Numbered from the stretch's first letter, positions 1 through 5,653 are shown. The stretch: DNA of 13,945 nucleotides from an uncultured Chloroflexota bacterium (GCA_903928275.1 CAIYQJ010000297.1:1-13945), one strand, 5' to 3'. Translations and numbers: made by a program. The notes: generated from the letters alone by a model not told the origin.

Positions 1-231
1 GAACACACCAACGTCGCCCTGGGGCTGCCCGTGACGAACGTGGTCCTCAAGGCCGCGCAGCGCTATACCGCCTATGCCATCGGCAACCTCGGCGGGACCG
101 ACCAGTACGCAGCGAAGTTCATCCTCGTCCCGGGGCTGACCTCGGTGAAGGGGGGCGGGAGCTGCGAGACGTCCATGCCGGCCATCCGTTGCCGCGTGAC
201 CGGCCAGCAACTACAGGACGCCCTGAAGTAG
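1..231 (+). CDS. C-terminal end of an unknown protein (5' truncated by window edge)
   Basis: An open frame enters from the left edge in frame 1 and stops at TAG (229-231), giving 76 residues. The true start is outside the window; internal GTG or ATG codons could start it, but none is preceded by a convincing ribosome site. The visible part reads NVALGLPVTNVVLKAAQRYT, then a glycine-rich turn, a segment ending VPGLTSVKGGG, and two cysteines near the end (SCETS and IRCRV) that could pair if the protein is exported. I do not recognise the family. It contains CAA and CTA codons, which are almost absent from the minus-strand genes further right, so its codon use differs from the core region. A second ORF begins 5 bases after its stop and a small exported protein follows, which suggests a short plus-strand operon. 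Confidence 0.5.
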   Translation, partial: EHTNVALGLPVTNVVLKAAQRYTAYAIGNLGGTDQYAAKFILVPGLTSVKGGGSCETSMPAIRCRVTGQQLQDALK

Positions 232-236
232 GCAGC

Positions 237-404
237 ATGCGCGTCTGGTCCCTCGTGACAGCCGCGGCGTCGGCCGGGCTCTCCCGGGCCGATCTCGCGG
301 AAGCCGGCCGGCAGGCCAAGGCCTGCATGGAGCAGACGCGCAGAGCCCCCCGCACGCCCACCGAGAGCAGCCCTCTTCGCGTCCCGGAAGAGGTCCCGAG
401 ATGA
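237..404 (+). CDS. possible 55-aa small coupled ORF, unknown function
   Basis: The ATG at 237 lies 5 bases after the preceding stop. The frame ends in TGA at 402-404, which overlaps the ATG of the next gene as ATGA, the usual geometry for translational coupling. Third codon positions are mostly G or C, as expected for a real gene in a GC-rich genome. The predicted product begins MRVWSLVTAAASAGLSRADL, is rich in Arg and Ala, and has a single cysteine in the segment KACMEQT; no domain is recognisable. The same frame stays open upstream to an ATG at 189, but that would overlap the previous gene, so the later start is preferred. There is only a weak purine stretch before the ATG. It may be a real micro-protein or chance coding in the spacer. 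Confidence 0.35.
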   Translation: MRVWSLVTAAASAGLSRADLAEAGRQAKACMEQTRRAPRTPTESSPLRVPEEVPR

Positions 405-847
405 AGCACATCCTCGCCGCGACCGTGCTCACCGTGGCGTTCCTGATGACCGCAGGTCCAGTCGCCGCGGCCGCGTCCTACCTGTCGTTCCTGGCTCATG
501 AGGGCCCTGCGCTCATCGCGGGCGGAAGCCTCATCACCACGACGTCGGACGACCTGAAGGCGGGCTCATACTCCTCGTCGCTCGATGACCTCAACAGTCT
601 GTACGCGATGTCGAAGAGCGAGGTCATCTGGCTGAACGCCCACCAGCCGCAGTCGTGCTACAGGACGTTCTGGGGCACGGTGCGGAACCTGTGGACCCAG
701 CTGCGCGAGGCGGCTGCCACGGGCCATGCGGCCATCAGCGACAGTGACTACGCCGCCCTGGACGACTACCTGGGGCACATCGCGCTCGCGACGAAGTACC
801 TGAACAGCGCGAATGGGCAGATGAAGCAGAAGCGGTGCGGGTACTGA
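401..847 (+). CDS. small exported protein of unknown function
   Basis: A 148-residue protein. AGAGG (389-393) stands 7 bases before the ATG and supports this start. The N terminus is a classical Sec signal peptide: Lys2-His3, a hydrophobic run over residues 4-18, then an Ala-rich AGPVAAAAS segment with likely cleavage around residues 23-25. The mature part is about 124 residues, probably mostly helical, with a Ser/Asp-rich start (SSSLDDLNSLYAMSKSE), aromatic residues around 87-98, and only two cysteines (86 and 146) that could form a disulfide spanning the domain. I do not recognise the family. The ATG overlaps the stop of the preceding small ORF. The next features downstream are the minus-strand tRNAs, so it is the last plus-strand gene here. 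Base composition looks less GC-biased than the housekeeping genes, consistent with an accessory locus. Confidence 0.7.
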   Translation: MKHILAATVLTVAFLMTAGPVAAAASYLSFLAHEGPALIAGGSLITTTSDDLKAGSYSSSLDDLNSLYAMSKSEVIWLNAHQPQSCYRTFWGTVRNLWTQLREAAATGHAAISDSDYAALDDYLGHIALATKYLNSANGQMKQKRCGY

Positions 848-1068
848 CGCGCGCCGAACGCACGGGGCGGCATCCTCCGCGGCGCGCCACCACGGGGCCA
901 AGGGCGACGCGCCACGACGACCGACCGATCCCTCGGCGCTCGGCGAAAGAGGTGTGCGCGCGGTCGGGCCCGCAGGCAGTGTCGAGCGGGGTGGCGATGG
1001 TCGCTGCGGTGGCCTCCAACGGCGCCCGAGCGGTGTCCCCTCCCCTGTCGAACCTCGTTGGCAGAGGG

Positions 1069-1089
1069 GTGTGGCAGTCGTGTGGCAGT
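1069..1089. repeat. tandem 10-bp direct repeats GTGTGGCAGT
   Basis: GTGTGGCAGT occurs exactly at 1069-1078 and 1080-1089, so the period is 11 bases. Related partial copies flank it: GTTGGCAG at 1057-1064 and TTGTGGC at 1089-1095. The spacing of about one helical turn would place the copies on one face of the DNA. This suits protein-binding or recombination arm sites, but no such protein is encoded nearby. Confidence 0.5.
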
Positions 1090-1130
1090 TGTGGCGCGCT
1101 CTGGGTCGAAAGGTGGAGGTGTACATGGAA

Positions 1131-1152
1131 ACGGACCCCGTCGGGGGTCCGT
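1131..1152 (-). terminator. strong hairpin, candidate terminator of the tRNA-Cys end of the tRNA transcript
   Basis: Perfect 9-bp inverted repeat ACGGACCCC / GGGGTCCGT with a 4-base loop. On the minus strand it lies 23 bases beyond the encoded CCA of tRNA-Cys and is followed by TTTCC, a short T-rich tail. It could also stop plus-strand transcripts arriving from 847, but it has no T run on that strand. The tail is weak, so termination is likely rather than certain. Confidence 0.5.
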
Positions 1153-1175
1153 CATGAGCACGAGATGAGAGTGAG

Positions 1176-1252
1176 TGGAGGCGACGAGCGGATTCGAACC
1201 GCTGAATAGAGGTTTTGCAGACCTCCCCCTTGGGCCACTTGGGTACGTCGCC
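1176..1252 (-). tRNA. tRNA-Cys (anticodon GCA)
   Basis: On the minus strand the acceptor GGCGACG (1252-1246) pairs with CGTCGCC (1186-1180), followed by discriminator T (1179) and an encoded CCA (1178-1176). The anticodon arm is GAGGT / ACCTC around loop CTGCAAA, with GCA at 1218-1216. The T arm AGCGG-TTCGAAT-CCGCT is intact and the D stem is CCC/GGG. It is the last of four same-strand tRNAs and is followed by a terminator-like hairpin. Confidence 0.95.
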
Positions 1253-1259
1253 CCGTGAA

Positions 1260-1292
1260 CCGCCGACCTTCGGCGGGGCCGTCTTCGGACGG
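1260..1292 (-). other. two spacer hairpins between tRNA-Gln and tRNA-Cys
   Basis: Two perfect hairpins are packed into the 40-base spacer. One is CCGCCGA / TCGGCGG (1260-1266 and 1270-1276, 3-base loop). The other is CCGTC-TTCG-GACGG (1279-1292), which abuts the encoded CCA of tRNA-Gln. On the transcribed minus strand the second loop reads CGAA. Neither has a T run, so an RNA-processing role or a pausing role is more likely than termination. Confidence 0.5.
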
Positions 1293-1366
1293 TGGCTGCC
1301 CCTCGAGGATTCGAACCTCGGTTCTCGGATCCAAAGTCCGCTGTCCTACCACTGGACGAAGGGGCA
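1293..1366 (-). tRNA. tRNA-Gln (anticodon TTG)
   Basis: The minus-strand acceptor TGCCCCT (1366-1360) pairs with AGGGGCA (1303-1297), with discriminator G (1296) and an encoded CCA (1295-1293). The anticodon arm is CGGA-CTTTGGA-TCCG with TTG at 1334-1332, and the T loop is the standard TTCGAAT. A U at the first acceptor base is typical of tRNA-Gln. Confidence 0.95.
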
Positions 1367-1387
1367 GCGGTCGAGGTCCTGGCAGTG

Positions 1388-1404
1388 ACGGCTCGCCGAG
1401 CCGT
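1388..1404 (-). other. spacer hairpin between tRNA-Gly and tRNA-Gln
   Basis: Perfect 7-bp inverted repeat ACGGCTC / GAGCCGT with a 3-base loop, in the middle of the 56-base spacer (1367-1422). There is no T run on either strand, so it is better read as a processing or folding element of the tRNA precursor than as a terminator. Confidence 0.45.
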
Positions 1405-1422
1405 GCTCCTGATGCGAGGGGA

Positions 1423-1498
1423 TGGAGCGGAAGACGGGACTCGAACCCGCGACCCTCACCTTGGCAAGGTGATGCTCTACCAACTGAGCCACTTCCGC
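1423..1498 (-). tRNA. tRNA-Gly (anticodon GCC)
   Basis: The minus-strand acceptor GCGGAAG (1498-1492) pairs with CTTCCGC (1433-1427), with discriminator T (1426) and an encoded CCA (1425-1423). The anticodon arm is TCACC-TTGCCAA-GGTGA with GCC at 1465-1463, and the T loop is TTCGAGT. It sits 24 bases after tRNA-Phe in the same transcript. Confidence 0.95.
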
Positions 1499-1522
1499 CC
1501 GGAACCACCACCGGTGCGTTGT

Positions 1523-1598
1523 TGGTGCCGAGAGCCAGATTCGAACTGGCGACACCGCGATTTTCAGTCGCGTGCTCTACCGACTGAGCTATCTCGGC
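1523..1598 (-). tRNA. tRNA-Phe (anticodon GAA)
   Basis: The minus-strand acceptor GCCGAGA (1598-1592) pairs with TCTCGGC (1533-1527), with discriminator A (1526) and an encoded CCA (1525-1523). The anticodon loop CTGAAAA carries GAA at 1565-1563 on stem CGCGA/TCGCG. It is the first of the four-tRNA group and lies 75 bases after the htpX stop. Confidence 0.95.
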
Positions 1599-1637
1599 CC
1601 GCATACGCCCGGGTCGGCCGCCCGTAACGGCGACCAG

Positions 1638-1667
1638 AGGCTACCACGAGCCCCACGGGAGCCGCAA
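1638..1667 (-). promoter_or_regulatory. candidate promoter of the Phe-Gly-Gln-Cys tRNA group
   Basis: On the minus strand TTGCGG (1667-1662) is separated by 18 bases from TAGCCT (1643-1638). TG precedes the -10 with one intervening base (TGGTAGCCT), giving an extended -10 form. The hexamer ends 39 bases before the mature 5' end of tRNA-Phe, which leaves room for a short leader. Called by pattern only. Confidence 0.45.
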
Positions 1668-1673
1668 GGACGC

Positions 1674-2672
1674 CTACTCGAGCCCGCGGAGCGCCTGGAC
1701 CTGCGCCGCGTCCAGGGGCGGCTGCCCGTTCATCGCACGGAGGCGGTTGACGCGGTCGAGGATGGGCGGATGCGTGGAGAACAGCGCTGACCCGCGGTCG
1801 GAGAGCTTCTTCATCGGGTTCACCACGTAGAGGTGCTGCGTGGCGCGATTCGCCACCTCGAGCGGGTCCGGGTCGGCCGCGATCTTCATGAGCGCGGTCT
1901 CGAGGCCCTGCGGGTTGCGCGTCAGGTCCACGGAGGAGGCGTCCGCCAGGTACTCGCGCTGGCGGCTCACGGCGAGCTGGACGAGGCGCGCGGCGATCGG
2001 AGCGAGGATCGCGAGGACGATGGCCACGAAGAACACGATCACCTGGATGCCGCCGCCGCTGTCGGAGCCGCTCGAGCTGCTCGAGCTGCTCCGCCGGCCG
2101 CCGCCCATCCCGCCCCAGAAGGTGAACCGCAGGAAGAAGTCGGCGAGCAGCGCGATGCTGCCGACGAGGACCCCGACGAGGAGCGTGAACCGGATGTCGT
2201 AGTTGCGCACGTGGCTCAGCTCATGCCCGATGACGCCCTGGAGCTCCTCGCGGTCGAGCTTCTCGAGGAGGCCGGTGGTCACCGCGATCGACGCGTGCTT
2301 CGGGTCGCGGCCGGTGGCGAACGCATTGGGCGCCGAGTCCGGGATGACGTACACCTTCGGCATCGGGATCCCGGCCGCCAGGGTGAGCTCGCGGACGATG
2401 TCCATCAGCTGCGGCTGCGTCGTGTCGTCGACCGGGCGGGCCTGCGAGGCGGCGAGCACGAGGCTGTCGCCGCCGAAGTAGCTCCCGAGCGCCATGAGCC
2501 CGCCGACGAGGAGGGCGACGGTCGTGGCCCCCACGACCCCAACGAGGTCGCGGGTGAGGAGGTAGCCGATCGACGCCCCGAGGACGATGAGGATCCACAG
2601 GACGATGAGGACGAGGAAGAACGATTCGCGCTTGTTCGTCGAGATCTGCGAGCGGAACGACGTGGCGGGCAA
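1674..2672 (-). CDS. htpX: HtpX family membrane zinc metalloprotease (M48B)
   Basis: A 332-residue integral-membrane protease of the HtpX type, which degrades misfolded or damaged membrane proteins. Two membrane segments lie near the N terminus (about 19-39 and 44-62). The zinc motif HELSH is at 150-154 and the third ligand Glu240 is in REYLADASSVDLTR. Two more hydrophobic segments (about 163-181 and 210-229) flank a Ser/Gly-rich loop. The TTG at 2672 is preferred because GGAG (2682-2679) stands 6 bases upstream and the resulting N terminus MPATSFRSQISTNKRES matches the family's NKR-plus-hydrophobic start. A longer frame open to 2885 would overlap lemA and has an unrelated Ser/Arg-rich N terminus. 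It lies 55 bases after lemA, a common partner. The Ser-rich loop comes from a 9-bp direct repeat at 2071-2088. Confidence 0.93.
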   Translation of the reverse strand: MPATSFRSQISTNKRESFFLVLIVLWILIVLGASIGYLLTRDLVGVVGATTVALLVGGLMALGSYFGGDSLVLAASQARPVDDTTQPQLMDIVRELTLAAGIPMPKVYVIPDSAPNAFATGRDPKHASIAVTTGLLEKLDREELQGVIGHELSHVRNYDIRFTLLVGVLVGSIALLADFFLRFTFWGGMGGGRRSSSSSSSGSDSGGGIQVIVFFVAIVLAILAPIAARLVQLAVSRQREYLADASSVDLTRNPQGLETALMKIAADPDPLEVANRATQHLYVVNPMKKLSDRGSALFSTHPPILDRVNRLRAMNGQPPLDAAQVQALRGLE

Positions 2673-2727
2673 GCGGGTCTCCGGAGGGCGCGGCGCGACG
2701 ACCGGTGGAGCGCGCGGCTCCGGTGCG

Positions 2728-3291
2728 TCAACGCAACGCGACGACCGGCGGAACCGCCGCTTCGGGCTCGGCCTCGAAGAACTCGCGCTTCGCGAACCCG
2801 AACGGGCCGGCGACGAGGACGCCGGGGAACGTCTGGATCCCCGTGTTGAACTCGAGGACGGAGCTGTTGTAGTACTGCCGCGCAAACGCGATCTGGTTCT
2901 CGGTGGTGGTCAGCTGCTCCTGGAGTGCGAGGACGTTCTCGTTCGCCTTCAGCGTGGGGTAGTTCTCGGCGACGGCGAAGAGGGACCGGAGGGCGCCGGT
3001 GAGCTGGTTCTCCGCGACCGACTGCTCCGCGGGGCCCTTGGCGCCGGCGGCGACGGCGCCGGCGCGCGCCTCCGTCACCTTCGTGAGGACGTCCTGCTCG
3101 AAGGACATGTAGTCCTTCACGGCGTTGACGAGGTTGGGGACGAGGTCGTGGCGCCGCTTCAGCTGCACCTCGACCTGCGCGTACGCCTCGTCGACCGTGT
3201 TCCGCTTCCGGACGAGGCCGTTGTAGAAGAGGATCGACCCCAGGACGAGGACGACCACGACGACGAGGACGATGATCAGCGCGACCGACAT
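2728..3291 (-). CDS. lemA: LemA family membrane protein
   Basis: A 187-residue LemA-type protein with one N-terminal transmembrane segment (about residues 3-23), followed by a helical, extracytoplasmic or peripheral domain. The family signature is clear: RKRNTVDEAYAQVEVQLKRR, then DLVPNLVNAVKDY, and later ENYPTLKANENVLALQEQL and FARQYYNSSVLEFN. The biochemical role of LemA proteins is not settled; their genes often sit beside htpX, as here. ATG 3291 is chosen over ATG 3303 because GGAGG (3300-3296) lies 4 bases before it; the earlier ATG would overlap that site. A perfect hairpin (3304-3325) lies immediately upstream of the ribosome site and may regulate expression. Confidence 0.92.
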   Translation of the reverse strand: MSVALIIVLVVVVVLVLGSILFYNGLVRKRNTVDEAYAQVEVQLKRRHDLVPNLVNAVKDYMSFEQDVLTKVTEARAGAVAAGAKGPAEQSVAENQLTGALRSLFAVAENYPTLKANENVLALQEQLTTTENQIAFARQYYNSSVLEFNTGIQTFPGVLVAGPFGFAKREFFEAEPEAAVPPVVALR

Positions 3292-3303
3292 GCTCCCTCC
3301 CAT

Positions 3304-3325
3304 CCGGGACGACGTGGCGTCCCGG
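3304..3325 (-). promoter_or_regulatory. leader hairpin or operator in front of lemA
   Basis: Perfect 8-bp inverted repeat CCGGGACG / CGTCCCGG with a 6-base loop, ending 3 bases before the GGAGG of lemA. A weak -10-like TAGACT (3336-3331, minus) would start transcription near the outer edge of the repeat. It could be a 5' stabilising hairpin, a translation-control hairpin, an operator, or a terminator for tRNA-Val read from upstream. It has no T run. Confidence 0.45.
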
Positions 3326-3330
3326 AGCAG

Positions 3331-3340
3331 AGTCTAGCGT
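3331..3340 (-). promoter_or_regulatory. weak candidate -10 of lemA-htpX
   Basis: The minus strand reads ACGCTAGACT, where TAGACT (3336-3331) resembles a -10 box. I see no good -35 at the usual distance, where the sequence is the tail of tRNA-Val. lemA-htpX may instead be read through from the tRNA-Val/Leu transcript. Confidence 0.25.
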
Positions 3341-3356
3341 CCGGGCCGGGCGGGCG

Positions 3357-3433
3357 TGGTGGGCGGTAGAGGGATCGAACCTCTGACCTCCTCGGTGTAG
3401 GCGAGGCGCTCTGACCGACTGAGCTAACCGCCC
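3357..3433 (-). tRNA. tRNA-Val (anticodon TAC)
   Basis: The minus-strand acceptor GGGCGGT (3433-3427) pairs with ACCGCCC (3367-3361), with discriminator A (3360) and an encoded CCA (3359-3357). The anticodon TAC is at 3399-3397 in loop CCTACAC, and the T arm has TTCGATC. It lies 53 bases upstream of the lemA-htpX operon on the same strand. Confidence 0.94.
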
Positions 3434-3451
3434 GCGCCGGGACCGGCCGGG

Positions 3452-3479
3452 AACGAAAGACGCGCCCCGAGGGCGCGTC
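3452..3479 (-). terminator. intrinsic-terminator-like hairpin after tRNA-Leu(GAG)
   Basis: Perfect 9-bp stem GACGCGCCC / GGGCGCGTC with a 3-base loop (3459-3479). On the minus strand it is followed by TTTCGTT (3458-3452). This is the best terminator in the window. It lies between tRNA-Leu(GAG) and tRNA-Val on the same strand, so either tRNA-Val has its own promoter or termination is partial. Confidence 0.65.
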
Positions 3480-3503
3480 CCGTGTGCGTCAGCAGCGTGA
3501 GGA

Positions 3504-3588
3504 TGGTGCCCAGGCCGGGACTTGAACCCGGATGACTTGCGTCATACGCCCCTCAAACGTACGCGTATACCAATTCCGCCACCTGGGC
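3504..3588 (-). tRNA. tRNA-Leu (anticodon GAG)
   Basis: A class II tRNA with a long variable arm. The minus-strand acceptor GCCCAGG (3588-3582) pairs with CCTGGGC (3514-3508), with discriminator A (3507) and an encoded CCA (3506-3504). The anticodon loop TTGAGGG holds GAG at 3554-3552. The variable arm is TGACGCAAGTCA, a small stem-loop. It follows tRNA-Leu(CAG) by 39 bases. Confidence 0.94.
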
Positions 3589-3627
3589 AGGGCGTCGATC
3601 TCTGGTCCGACCGGCAGGACGCTGACG

Positions 3628-3714
3628 TGGTACCGAGGAAGGGACTCGAACCCATATGCCCTTGCGGGCACCAGCTCCTGAAGCTGGCGCGTCTACCAAT
3701 TTCGCCACCTCGGC
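3628..3714 (-). tRNA. tRNA-Leu (anticodon CAG)
   Basis: A class II tRNA. The minus-strand acceptor GCCGAGG (3714-3708) pairs with CCTCGGT (3638-3632), with a G-U pair at the first position. Discriminator A (3631) and an encoded CCA (3630-3628) follow. The anticodon arm is CCAGC-TTCAGGA-GCTGG with CAG at 3680-3678, and the variable arm is TGCCCGCAAGGGCA. It is the first tRNA of its group, 28 bases after the solute-binding protein stop. Confidence 0.94.
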
Positions 3715-3742
3715 GCGGACCACGCCACGGAGCCGAGCACGC

Positions 3743-5563
3743 TCAACCACCCGCGGCGAGGCGCCATGTTAGCACATCCCAGAATCGGTCACTGAGCTCG
3801 CCGAGCTCGCGCGGCCGAGGTCCCTCGACCCCCGCGGCGTAGGCGACGAGGTAGTCGCGGAACAGGAGCGGTGGCATCACCTGCTCGGTCGACAGGTATT
3901 CCTGGAGGGCCGCGTACGCCGCCTTGCGCGCCGCGGTCGTCCCCGGCTTCCGCGCGGCCTCCAGGAGGCCGTCGAGCGTCGCGCTCTGGACGCCGGAGAT
4001 GTTCGACCCGTCCGGGCCGGCCTGGGTGGACGCGAGCAGCGGGTAGAGGTCGGGGTCCAGCCCGATGTTCACGTCGAGGAGGACCGCGTCGAACTTCGCG
4101 CCCCGGATCCGCGTCACGAGGGTCGCTGGCGTCACCGCGTCCACGGTCGTCCTGATCCCGAACGTCGTCAGGTCGGCCGCCACGCGGCTCGCCACGTCGA
4201 ACGCGACCGGGCTGGACGCCTTGTCGAGCGCGAGCAGCTTCAGCGTGAAGGGCTTCGTCGTCTTCGGCGCGACCCAGCCCTTGGCTGTCTTCTTCCACCC
4301 GCTCTTCTTCAGCTCCGCCGCGGCTCGCGTGCGGTCGAAGGGCAGGGCGCGGCTCGCCGGTGCCGAGAACGCCCAGGAGGAAGGCGGGATCGGTGTCTCG
4401 GCGAGTGCGGCGCTGCCCCCGTACACCTGGGCGATGATCTTCGCGCGGTCGATCGCCATCGTCACCGCGCGCCGGAAGTGGAGGTCCGCGAAGCGCGCGT
4501 GATCCGGCCTCAGGTTGAGGGTGACGCTCGAGAAGACGGAGGACGGGTACCGGACGAGCCGCGCACCGGGGACCCCGGACAGCGTCGCCGCGGTGGCCGG
4601 GTCCAGGCCCGATGCCGCGTCGAGCTGGCCGGCCCTGAAGGCCGCCGCGAGCGCAGCCTCGTCGGCGAAGAAGTGGAGGTCGATGCGCGCCAGGCCGGAC
4701 GCGGTGAGGTCCACGGGCACCTGGTCGCTCGGGGCGGGCGACGCGGAGACGGCCGACGGCGACGGGGTGGCGGTCGGGCTGCCCGATGGCGCGGACCCGG
4801 CAGGCACGGCCGACGGGCCCGCGGAAGCCGCCGCCGACGAGGGCGCCGCGGCGCCGGGGTCGGCCGGGCCCGCGTAGCCGTCCGACGGCACGAGGACCGC
4901 GCGGGAGGCGTCGCGCGACACCATCCGGTACGGTCCATTCCCGACCGGGTCCTTCGCGTAGGCGGAGTCGGCGAGGGCGGTGACCGAGGTGCCCCGGAGG
5001 ATGTGCGCCGGGAGGAGCGGCTGTCGCGCCGCCTCGAGGAAGCCGCCGATCGGATTGCCGAGCGTGAACCGCACGGTCTTCGCGTCGATCGCCTTGACCG
5101 TCACGTCCGACCACGAGGCTCCACCGGCTCCCGTGTACTTGGGGTCCTTGAGGAGCCCCACGGTGAAGACGACGTCCTCCGCGGTGAGGGGCGTTCCGTC
5201 GTCCCAGACGGCGTCTGGACGGATCGTGAACGTGTACGTCCGCCCCTTGTCGGCGATCGTCCACGACTCCGCGAGGTCCGGCACGAGGGTCTGGCCCGGC
5301 CCGAGGCCCACGAGGCCGCGGAAGATGAGCGCCACGAGGTCGTGGTCGGCCCGCGTGCGGGCCGTCAGCGGGGTGATCGACGACGGGCGACCGACGACGC
5401 CGTCGCGGAACGCCACGACGGTCGGCGTGGGCCCGGGTGTCGCGGCCGGGGACGGGGCGGAGACCACGAGGCCCGGAGAGGCCACGGGAAGAAGGATCCC
5501 CGCCGCGAGGACGGTGAGGGCAAGGACGAACGCGAGGACGACCACACGGTCGCGTCGGGGCAT
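3743..5563 (-). CDS. ABC transporter solute-binding protein, peptide type (SBP family 5)
   Basis: A 606-residue extracytoplasmic substrate-binding protein of the OppA/DppA family, which captures peptides or similar solutes for an ABC importer. It has a basic N terminus (MPRRDR), a hydrophobic segment (about 7-27) and a Pro/Ala/Thr linker (36-49). Family motifs follow: LVPDLAESW (93-101), the AVWDDGTPLTAEDVVFTV signature (118-135), VGNGPYRM (207-214) and FRRAVTMAIDRAKI later. There is no lipobox cysteine after the hydrophobic segment, unlike most monoderm binding proteins, so it may be held by an uncleaved anchor or released. Residues 233-282 are an Ala/Pro/Ser/Gly-rich insert inside the binding domain. 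No permease or ATPase gene is adjacent, so the substrate is unknown. ATG 5563 has only a weak ribosome site. A candidate promoter for the downstream tRNAs lies inside its last codons. Confidence 0.88.
   Translation of the reverse strand: MPRRDRVVVLAFVLALTVLAAGILLPVASPGLVVSAPSPAATPGPTPTVVAFRDGVVGRPSSITPLTARTRADHDLVALIFRGLVGLGPGQTLVPDLAESWTIADKGRTYTFTIRPDAVWDDGTPLTAEDVVFTVGLLKDPKYTGAGGASWSDVTVKAIDAKTVRFTLGNPIGGFLEAARQPLLPAHILRGTSVTALADSAYAKDPVGNGPYRMVSRDASRAVLVPSDGYAGPADPGAAAPSSAAASAGPSAVPAGSAPSGSPTATPSPSAVSASPAPSDQVPVDLTASGLARIDLHFFADEAALAAAFRAGQLDAASGLDPATAATLSGVPGARLVRYPSSVFSSVTLNLRPDHARFADLHFRRAVTMAIDRAKIIAQVYGGSAALAETPIPPSSWAFSAPASRALPFDRTRAAAELKKSGWKKTAKGWVAPKTTKPFTLKLLALDKASSPVAFDVASRVAADLTTFGIRTTVDAVTPATLVTRIRGAKFDAVLLDVNIGLDPDLYPLLASTQAGPDGSNISGVQSATLDGLLEAARKPGTTAARKAAYAALQEYLSTEQVMPPLLFRDYLVAYAAGVEGPRPRELGELSDRFWDVLTWRLAAGG
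3766..3776 (-). promoter_or_regulatory. candidate extended -10 promoter for the Leu-Leu-Val tRNAs, inside the SBP gene end
   Basis: The minus strand reads TGTGCTAACAT (3776-3766). TGCTAACAT matches an extended -10 (TG, one base, TAACAT). It ends 51 bases before tRNA-Leu(CAG). The element lies within the codons for Asp-Val-Leu-Thr near the end of the binding protein and makes use of a CTA leucine codon. The same TGTGCTA core occurs before secG and tatA. No strong -35 was seen. Confidence 0.45.
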
Positions 5564-5653
5564 CTGGCGGGTCTCGTTCCGTGCCGGTGGCGGGGCGCGC
5601 CGTGGTGGCGGCCGATCTCGCCGGCGGGCGGAGCCTCGGCTCGGGACTCCCGG

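Larger units (their letters stand above)
848..1175. other. non-coding stretch between the exported-protein gene and tRNA-Cys
   Basis: I see no gene here that I would defend. Open frames on both strands (for example 566-1126 minus and 835-1209 plus) have Arg/Pro-rich translations, no ribosome site, and run into RNA or neighbouring genes. The stretch contains tandem GTGTGGCAGT copies at 1069-1089 and a strong inverted repeat at 1131-1152, listed separately. There is no integrase or transposase. Confidence 0.5.

Noticed and set aside
566..1161. Minus-strand open frames across the spacer left of tRNA-Cys
   Set aside because: They overlap the exported-protein gene and have Pro/Arg-rich products without motifs. 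The spacer's internal repeats explain the sequence better.
1152..1627. Open frames on both strands across the tRNA-Cys/Gln/Gly/Phe group
   Set aside because: Translations such as GFEPRF and AQLVEH are the well-known artefacts of translating tRNA T arms and D arms.
2673..2885. N-terminal extension of htpX to the ATG at 2885
   Set aside because: It would overlap lemA by more than 150 bases and gives a Ser/Arg-rich, non-homologous lead. The TTG at 2672 has a good GGAG site.
1833..3369. Plus-strand open frames opposite htpX and lemA
   Set aside because: The repeated Glu/Asp/Arg text reflects antisense reading of hydrophobic and Ser-rich segments; there is no start signal.
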